From: CAZQSS01 sp964596405
GTDB lineage: Bacteria; Patescibacteriota; Patescibacteriia; Magasanikbacterales; UBA10003
Length of the DNA: 64,000 nucleotides
Direction: 5' to 3'
NCBI GenBank assembly: GCA_964596405.1
Contig: CAZQSS010000001.1
Span: 16,934 to 80,933, forward strand
Both the position numbers and the translations under genes were made by a program. The notes beneath the pieces are model-generated. The model saw only the letters and a list, made by a program, of their open reading frames with translations, did no database searches and was not told where the DNA came from. How positions within the stretch are numbered: position 1 is the first letter of the stretch; every line of letters begins with the position of its first letter. Of the stretch, positions 60,182 through 64,000 are shown piece after piece.

Positions 60182-60427
60182 CTATGCGGATTTAATTAAT
60201 TTTATTTTATCGCCCCGCGATAATTTTTTTATCCGGCTTTCGGCTTTGGAGGCTAAAGACCGATTGCGGAACTTTTTAGAATACACAAGTTTGGCCGGCC
60301 GCCGGCCACGCGTGTACTTGGCGCCGAGTTTAGAACTGTTATGTTCCCCCACTCGACGTTTCAGATCAATCGTGATACCCGCGTAGAGCGTGTGGTCGGC
60401 GCATTTGAGGATATAGAGATAATACAT
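60182..60427 (-). CDS. GIY-YIG nuclease, UPF0213 type
   Basis: 81 residues. MYYLYILKCADHTLYAGITIDLKRRVGEHNSSKLGAKYTRGRRPAKLVY shows the whole short GIY-YIG domain: YLYI, YAGI, Arg, then the K/R-rich end and Glu in KAESRIKKLSRGDKI. Probable structure-specific DNA endonuclease. Lies seven bases from the PIF1-like gene and could be in the same unit. Confidence 0.94.
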   Translation of the reverse strand: MYYLYILKCADHTLYAGITIDLKRRVGEHNSSKLGAKYTRGRRPAKLVYSKKFRNRSLASKAESRIKKLSRGDKIKLIKSA

Positions 60428-60442
60428 GTATCTATTATATCA

Positions 60443-60465
60443 AAAACTGCCTTTCGGCAGCTTTT
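60443..60465. terminator. Terminator of the zinc-ribbon gene
   Basis: CTGCC/GGCAG stem with AAAA and TTTT wings. On the reverse strand it ends in TTTTTG and is followed closely by TATAAT, perhaps the -10 of the GIY-YIG gene. Confidence 0.7.
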
Positions 60466-60485
60466 GGTTTTATTACAATATTATT

Positions 60486-60989
60486 TTACTTACGTTTACT
60501 CTTGGTTTTTTTGGCGGACATTTTTACCTTCTTAATAATTTCTTTCATATCCAGCTGCTTCACTTTGGATGCCTCCACCGGCCCAGTCACGCCCAATAAA
60601 GATATAATCCTGTCTAGCTTAGCGTTTAACGAATCAAATTGCGCCTTAGTTACCGTGCCGCCTGGGGTGAAGCTGACATTGCTGCCGCCCGAGTTGCCGC
60701 CGCCAAAATTACCGCCGCGATTATCGTTACCAAAACTCTTGGGCGCAAACTTGGGGCCGGCGCCGGCATTGCCTTGATTTTTAAAACAGTTACTGCAAAA
60801 AACCGGCCGCTCACTGGTTGGTTTAAAAGGTACTTCACAGCTTTGCCCACACTTGCTACAGGTCGCCTGAAACATCGGCCGAGGACCGCCGCCGTGGCCA
60901 CCGAATTTGTGCCCACCGCCGAAGTTGCCGCCGCCACTACCAAAACTTCTGCCGCCCCGACGTTTTTCAAACTTGTTAAAATCTCCCAT
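60486..60989 (-). CDS. Zinc-ribbon protein with RGG-like Gly-rich segments
   Basis: 167 residues. A Gly/Arg/Phe-rich N-terminus precedes a zinc ribbon ATCSKCGQSCEVPFKPTSERPVFCSNCFKN (C-x2-C...C-x2-C), another Gly-rich part, then a helical acidic/basic end KAQFDSLNAKLDRIISLLG...KKTKSKRK. The ribbon plus FKPT/RPVFC signature is one I associate with CPR genomes. Probably binds RNA or a ribonucleoprotein; not experimentally known to me. Confidence 0.85.
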   Translation of the reverse strand: MGDFNKFEKRRGGRSFGSGGGNFGGGHKFGGHGGGPRPMFQATCSKCGQSCEVPFKPTSERPVFCSNCFKNQGNAGAGPKFAPKSFGNDNRGGNFGGGNSGGSNVSFTPGGTVTKAQFDSLNAKLDRIISLLGVTGPVEASKVKQLDMKEIIKKVKMSAKKTKSKRK

Positions 60990-61064
60990 ATTTTTAACTT
61001 TAAAATTAGATTATAATAACAGCATACCACCTTAAGCCTTTTTAATCAACAAAAAAACTCAACA

Positions 61065-61517
61065 CTACTCGTCTCTTGGGCTTCGTCTTCTTGTTTTAAT
61101 TTTTGATCTTTGTTTTTTAAATTCAATCCGCCGGAATTTAGAGGCCTTGGTTGGGCGGGTGGGACGACGTTTCTTCGGAGCCTGAATAGCCACGGCCACC
61201 AGCGCCCGGAGCCTGGCCGTCGCTCGCGCGCGGTTTTGCGGCTGGGAACGCTCTTCTTCGGAGCTCACCACCACTTCATCGTTATTATTTATTCTATTTA
61301 CAAGTTTTGCCCGCACCCTCCCCTTCTCTTCCGCGGATAAAACTCGCGACCTCCCCACCGACCAATGAATAATGGCTTTGGTGGATGTTTTGTTTACGTT
61401 TTGCCCGCCGGCGCCGGATGATCTGGCAAAACTAACACGGAACTCACTTTCGGGGATATGACTTTGGCGGTTTGTTTTTTGAGACATGCCTTGGCGTCCC
61501 TCCGAGGTCGAGTTCAT
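61065..61517 (-). CDS. ArfB-like peptidyl-tRNA hydrolase (RF-1 domain)
   Basis: 150 residues, or 140 from ATG 61487, which has GGAGG upstream. FARSSGAGGQNVNKTSTKAIIHW carries the GGQ catalytic loop, followed by a basic tail rich in Arg/Lys (KKRRPTRPTKASKFRRIEFKKQRSKIKTRR), as in ArfB, which rescues stalled ribosomes by entering the mRNA channel. Its ATG (61517) overlaps the upstream stop. Confidence 0.9.
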   Translation of the reverse strand: MNSTSEGRQGMSQKTNRQSHIPESEFRVSFARSSGAGGQNVNKTSTKAIIHWSVGRSRVLSAEEKGRVRAKLVNRINNNDEVVVSSEEERSQPQNRARATARLRALVAVAIQAPKKRRPTRPTKASKFRRIEFKKQRSKIKTRRRSPRDE

Positions 61518-62080
61518 AAAATCTGTTTTCTGACTTGTTTAGCGATTTGTTTATAATTCGGTACGGCCCGGCTTACCAAATTCCAAAAATTGCGCGAGTG
61601 ATTAAACTCACCTAAATGGCACAGCTCGTGCGCGACAATGTATTCGGCCAGGTGTTCCGGCAAAAATATTATTTTGTAATTAAAATTTAAATTTTTCTTT
61701 ATAGAGCAACTACCCCAGCGGGTTTTGTGATTTTTGATAAAAATCTTGCCAAAAGAAAAATTGTATATCTCGTTTATTTTCCCCACTTTCACCCGCACAA
61801 ATTCACGCGCCTGCTCGCGATATTTTTTATATTCCCGCCGGCCGCCGCAATGTGTCCGCAAGGGTATGCCGGCTCGCAGAAAATAGTCTATCTTGCCCAG
61901 CAACCAGTTTGCTTTATCTTTCAAAAATCGTTCAATTTTATATTCGCCAAACCAAACCGGCGCGGTCACGACCACACTGGCATCGCAATACACCGCCACC
62001 CGCAAACGACGCGCCCGCGCGCTTTTTTTCACCGTGTACTCAACCTCGCGGTCGCGCAACACTGTTTTCTGTTTGATCAT
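61514..62080 (-). CDS. YgjP-like zinc metallopeptidase
   Basis: 188 residues. VAHELCHLGEFNHSRNFW holds the HExxH site (HELCH) and a following His, and KTRWGSCSIKKNLNFNYKIIFLP is the upstream family block. M48/YgjP-type putative metalloprotease, cytoplasmic. Coupled with the ArfB-like gene by a 4-bp overlap. Confidence 0.9.
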   Translation of the reverse strand: MIKQKTVLRDREVEYTVKKSARARRLRVAVYCDASVVVTAPVWFGEYKIERFLKDKANWLLGKIDYFLRAGIPLRTHCGGRREYKKYREQAREFVRVKVGKINEIYNFSFGKIFIKNHKTRWGSCSIKKNLNFNYKIIFLPEHLAEYIVAHELCHLGEFNHSRNFWNLVSRAVPNYKQIAKQVRKQIL

Positions 62081-62101
62081 ATTTTATCCCCGACCCCTAA
62101 C

Positions 62102-62449
62102 TTACAATTTATTGTATTTTGTATGTTTGCCTTTGGCTTTTTCTACGGGATACTTGATTTCGTTCTTTTTAATTTTTTTATCCAAAGCATCAAGAATATC
62201 AATATCAAGATCATGGCTCATGAGCAAAACCCAATTAAGAACGTCGGCTAATTCTTCGCCAATATGCTCTTTGTGGGTTTTAATATATCCTTCAATTTCT
62301 TTCTGACTCTTCCATTGAAAATGCTCCAACACCTCGGCGGCTTCTAACGCCAGTGAAATGGCGCAATCTTTGGGATTGTGAAACTGCTTCCAGTCGCGGG
62401 CATCGCGAAAAATCAGTATCTTTTTGGATAATTCTCGCCAGGTTGGCAT
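62102..62449 (-). CDS. MazG-like nucleotide pyrophosphohydrolase
   Basis: 115 residues. Helical core with CAISLALEAAEVLEHFQW and HIGEELADVLNWVLLMSHDLDID, the ExxE and ExxD metal sites of the dUTPase/MazG-like (dCTP pyrophosphatase 1) superfamily. Clears non-canonical NTPs. Single-domain size. Confidence 0.93.
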   Translation of the reverse strand: MPTWRELSKKILIFRDARDWKQFHNPKDCAISLALEAAEVLEHFQWKSQKEIEGYIKTHKEHIGEELADVLNWVLLMSHDLDIDILDALDKKIKKNEIKYPVEKAKGKHTKYNKL

Positions 62450-62468
62450 AATTTGTCTATTTAAAGCG

Positions 62469-63977
62469 TTACTTCGTCGTAAAAAAACGGTACCAAGGAA
62501 GACGTTCTACCAAGATGTTGCCATTTTCGGCGTCCGCGGTAATGGTTTTTGAAATGTTAAAAGGAATGAAACCGAACAATTTTCGCTGTTCCCCGATTTT
62601 CATACTGTAAACCGCTTTTGCGTTTTCTTCTTTTAACTCAATGGTTTTCGGCGCCAGACCAAGCTTCTCCGTCACTTCGCTGGCCGACATTTTCACTTCA
62701 ACACCACCCACACTTAACACGTTTTCTTTAATCACAACTTCGTTTGTGCTCACTTCCAATCCTTTATCCCGAATAAGTACCTGACTTACCGTGGGCTCAA
62801 TGCTCACCGGCCTGTCTCCCACGTTGACAAGCATTTTCTTTTCCGTGGTTTTCACGGATATTTCATCAGCTTTGATTTCTCCCCGGCTGACTTTTACTTC
62901 TTTCACCAAAGTATTCAGTTCGCTCACTTCCAGCTCTTTTCTGCTTTTTATGAGATTGGAAATAAGCCCGTTTATTTCGTCCCTTAATGTTTTAAGTTCT
63001 TCTATCTGTTTTTCTTCATCTTTGGCGGAGACGGCTTTTTCAAGTTTGGCTTTATAATAAACGCTGATCTCTTGTCCAGACCCAACAACCACTGGCTTGA
63101 CTGTTTCCGTGACGAAAGTCGAATCTGTTGTCGCGGTCGGCGGCGCGGCCACCGTTCCTGTTTGGATGCCGCACTGCGTTTTTACTTTTTCAAGACCGAC
63201 TGCGAGGTCTTGCAAAATTTTCTCAACATTTTCTCGCGAAAAACCTTCTTTTTTCAAATCGGCGTCGGTCAAGTCGTTAAGTTTTTTATAATAACTGATT
63301 TTATTTTCCCACTGCCCGACCTCGCCACAACGATCCGTAGACACAGCCACCGGTTTATTTTCTATGACTGTCGGCGGAACCGCGGGTATCGGTCGTGAAG
63401 TTGCCGTTGGCAATGGTCGCGAAGTATTAGCGCACTCTTTTTGTTGTTTTTCAATTTCCTGCTTCAACGCGACTATTTTTTGGGTTATTTCTTCCGTTCT
63501 TGTTTTATCCGATTCCGCTTTTTGTAATTCAACAATAAGGCGGCTGTATTCCTGCATTAAATTGTCGCTCATATAGCACACGGAGATTGGTTTTGGCGCC
63601 GATGTCGGTACCGACAAGAGCGGAGGTTTTGGAGCGATGTTCGGTTCTTTTCCGGTTGAACAGCGATTTACACATATCTCTTTCGCGTATTGTTGCCAAG
63701 TTTCGGAAGATTTGCAAGAAGTCGCGTCCCCCAAAGTAATTTCATAACCATCGTGACATTGAACATAAGCGCTTTTGAACGCGCCGACACCGCAATCATT
63801 GTTAACGGCAAAAGTATTCACTCCGCATTTTATAAGCATTGGGGCAACAGCCGTTGTCGGCGAAGGAATAACATTAACGAAAGAGGGCTCAACTTGAGCA
63901 TTTGAAGTCTGTGCTAACCCAGCGGCTGGAAACATCGCCAAGCCAACCATAAACAAAATTATTATTGTACTTCTCAT
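62469..63977 (-). CDS. Secreted modular protein, unknown
   Basis: 502 residues with a signal peptide (MRSTIIILFMVGLAMFPAAGLAQ). Residues ~45-115 are Cys-rich (seven Cys between MLIKCGVN and NRCSTGKE), then Pro/Thr-rich linkers alternate with short coiled-coil parts (LIVELQKAESDKTRTEEITQ and LEKAVSAKDEEKQIEELKTLRDEI). The C-terminal ~130 residues are beta-rich (VGDRPVSIEPTVSQVLIRDK). Likely envelope-attached surface protein. Family not recognised. Confidence 0.7.
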   Translation of the reverse strand: MRSTIIILFMVGLAMFPAAGLAQTSNAQVEPSFVNVIPSPTTAVAPMLIKCGVNTFAVNNDCGVGAFKSAYVQCHDGYEITLGDATSCKSSETWQQYAKEICVNRCSTGKEPNIAPKPPLLSVPTSAPKPISVCYMSDNLMQEYSRLIVELQKAESDKTRTEEITQKIVALKQEIEKQQKECANTSRPLPTATSRPIPAVPPTVIENKPVAVSTDRCGEVGQWENKISYYKKLNDLTDADLKKEGFSRENVEKILQDLAVGLEKVKTQCGIQTGTVAAPPTATTDSTFVTETVKPVVVGSGQEISVYYKAKLEKAVSAKDEEKQIEELKTLRDEINGLISNLIKSRKELEVSELNTLVKEVKVSRGEIKADEISVKTTEKKMLVNVGDRPVSIEPTVSQVLIRDKGLEVSTNEVVIKENVLSVGGVEVKMSASEVTEKLGLAPKTIELKEENAKAVYSMKIGEQRKLFGFIPFNISKTITADAENGNILVERLPWYRFFTTK

Positions 63978-64000
63978 ATTGTCGTATGTTTAAAAATTAA

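Overview
The window looks like chromosome of a Candidate Phyla Radiation (Patescibacteria) bacterium, most likely Parcubacteria/ABY1-like; the lineage is my inference. Grounds: compact gene order with many ATGA overlaps, a reduced but complete cell-wall/division set, a one-operon F-type ATPase, a zinc-ribbon RGG-like protein of a type I associate with CPR genomes, in-frame palindromic repeats (CLPAGR-type) inside genes, and TGA used as a normal stop. Positions 5987-6086 are 100 N, a scaffold gap. The first 162 bases hold the cut-off start of a methyltransferase. No tRNA, rRNA or CRISPR array was recognised.

Layout. 1-2200: small enzymes, a TrpR-like regulator and a repeat-rich intergenic region. 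2303-5981: a UvrD-type helicase fused to an Fe-S PD-(D/E)XK nuclease and a membrane protein. 6088-15945 (+): mreB-mreC-mreD-mrdA, greA, then lysS-serS-alr-ftsQ. 16209-22839 (-): M23 hydrolase, gltX, a TagA-NUDIX fusion, an M14-like hydrolase, four tiny membrane proteins and a carbonic anhydrase-like protein. 22905-30091 (-): the ATP synthase operon from atpI/Z to atpC. 31068-35156 (-): a four-gene operon that appears to split a PEP-synthase-like phosphohistidine machine and joins its swivel domain to a GHKL ATPase. 35195-40901: cvpA, metG, rsmI, a nucleoside phosphorylase, ferredoxin, metallo-beta-lactamase and two ArsR-like regulators. 41081-44010: accessory genes including Fic. 44143-48876: iscU/iscS, exonuclease, glutaredoxin and a glycosyltransferase. 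49108-64000: ZIP transporter, adenosine deaminase, ABC-F, DEAD-box and PIF1-like helicases, translation rescue and other housekeeping genes.

Three themes stand out. First, four copies of a 131-147 bp element with imperfect 22-bp inverted ends, plus one unrelated 129-bp element, sit exactly between two TATG tetranucleotides. The right-hand TATG is always the start codon of the next gene and the left-hand one opens a mini-ORF. The N gap upstream of mreB is also bounded by TATG on both sides, so I predict another copy there. Second, three small HTH genes (TrpR-like at 1621, ArsR-like at 39039 and 40617) are each bracketed by two copies of their own palindrome. Third, the 31068-35156 operon (GHKL-swivel fusion, unknown helical protein, RHG phosphatase, ATP-grasp half of PEP synthase) looks like an undescribed phosphohistidine system.

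Gene expression appears often leaderless: several sigma70-type promoters with exact 17-bp spacing place the start codon only 0-10 bases after the predicted +1, usually in the context TATG. A minority of genes, mostly in accessory blocks, carry strong AAGGAGG Shine-Dalgarno sites instead.
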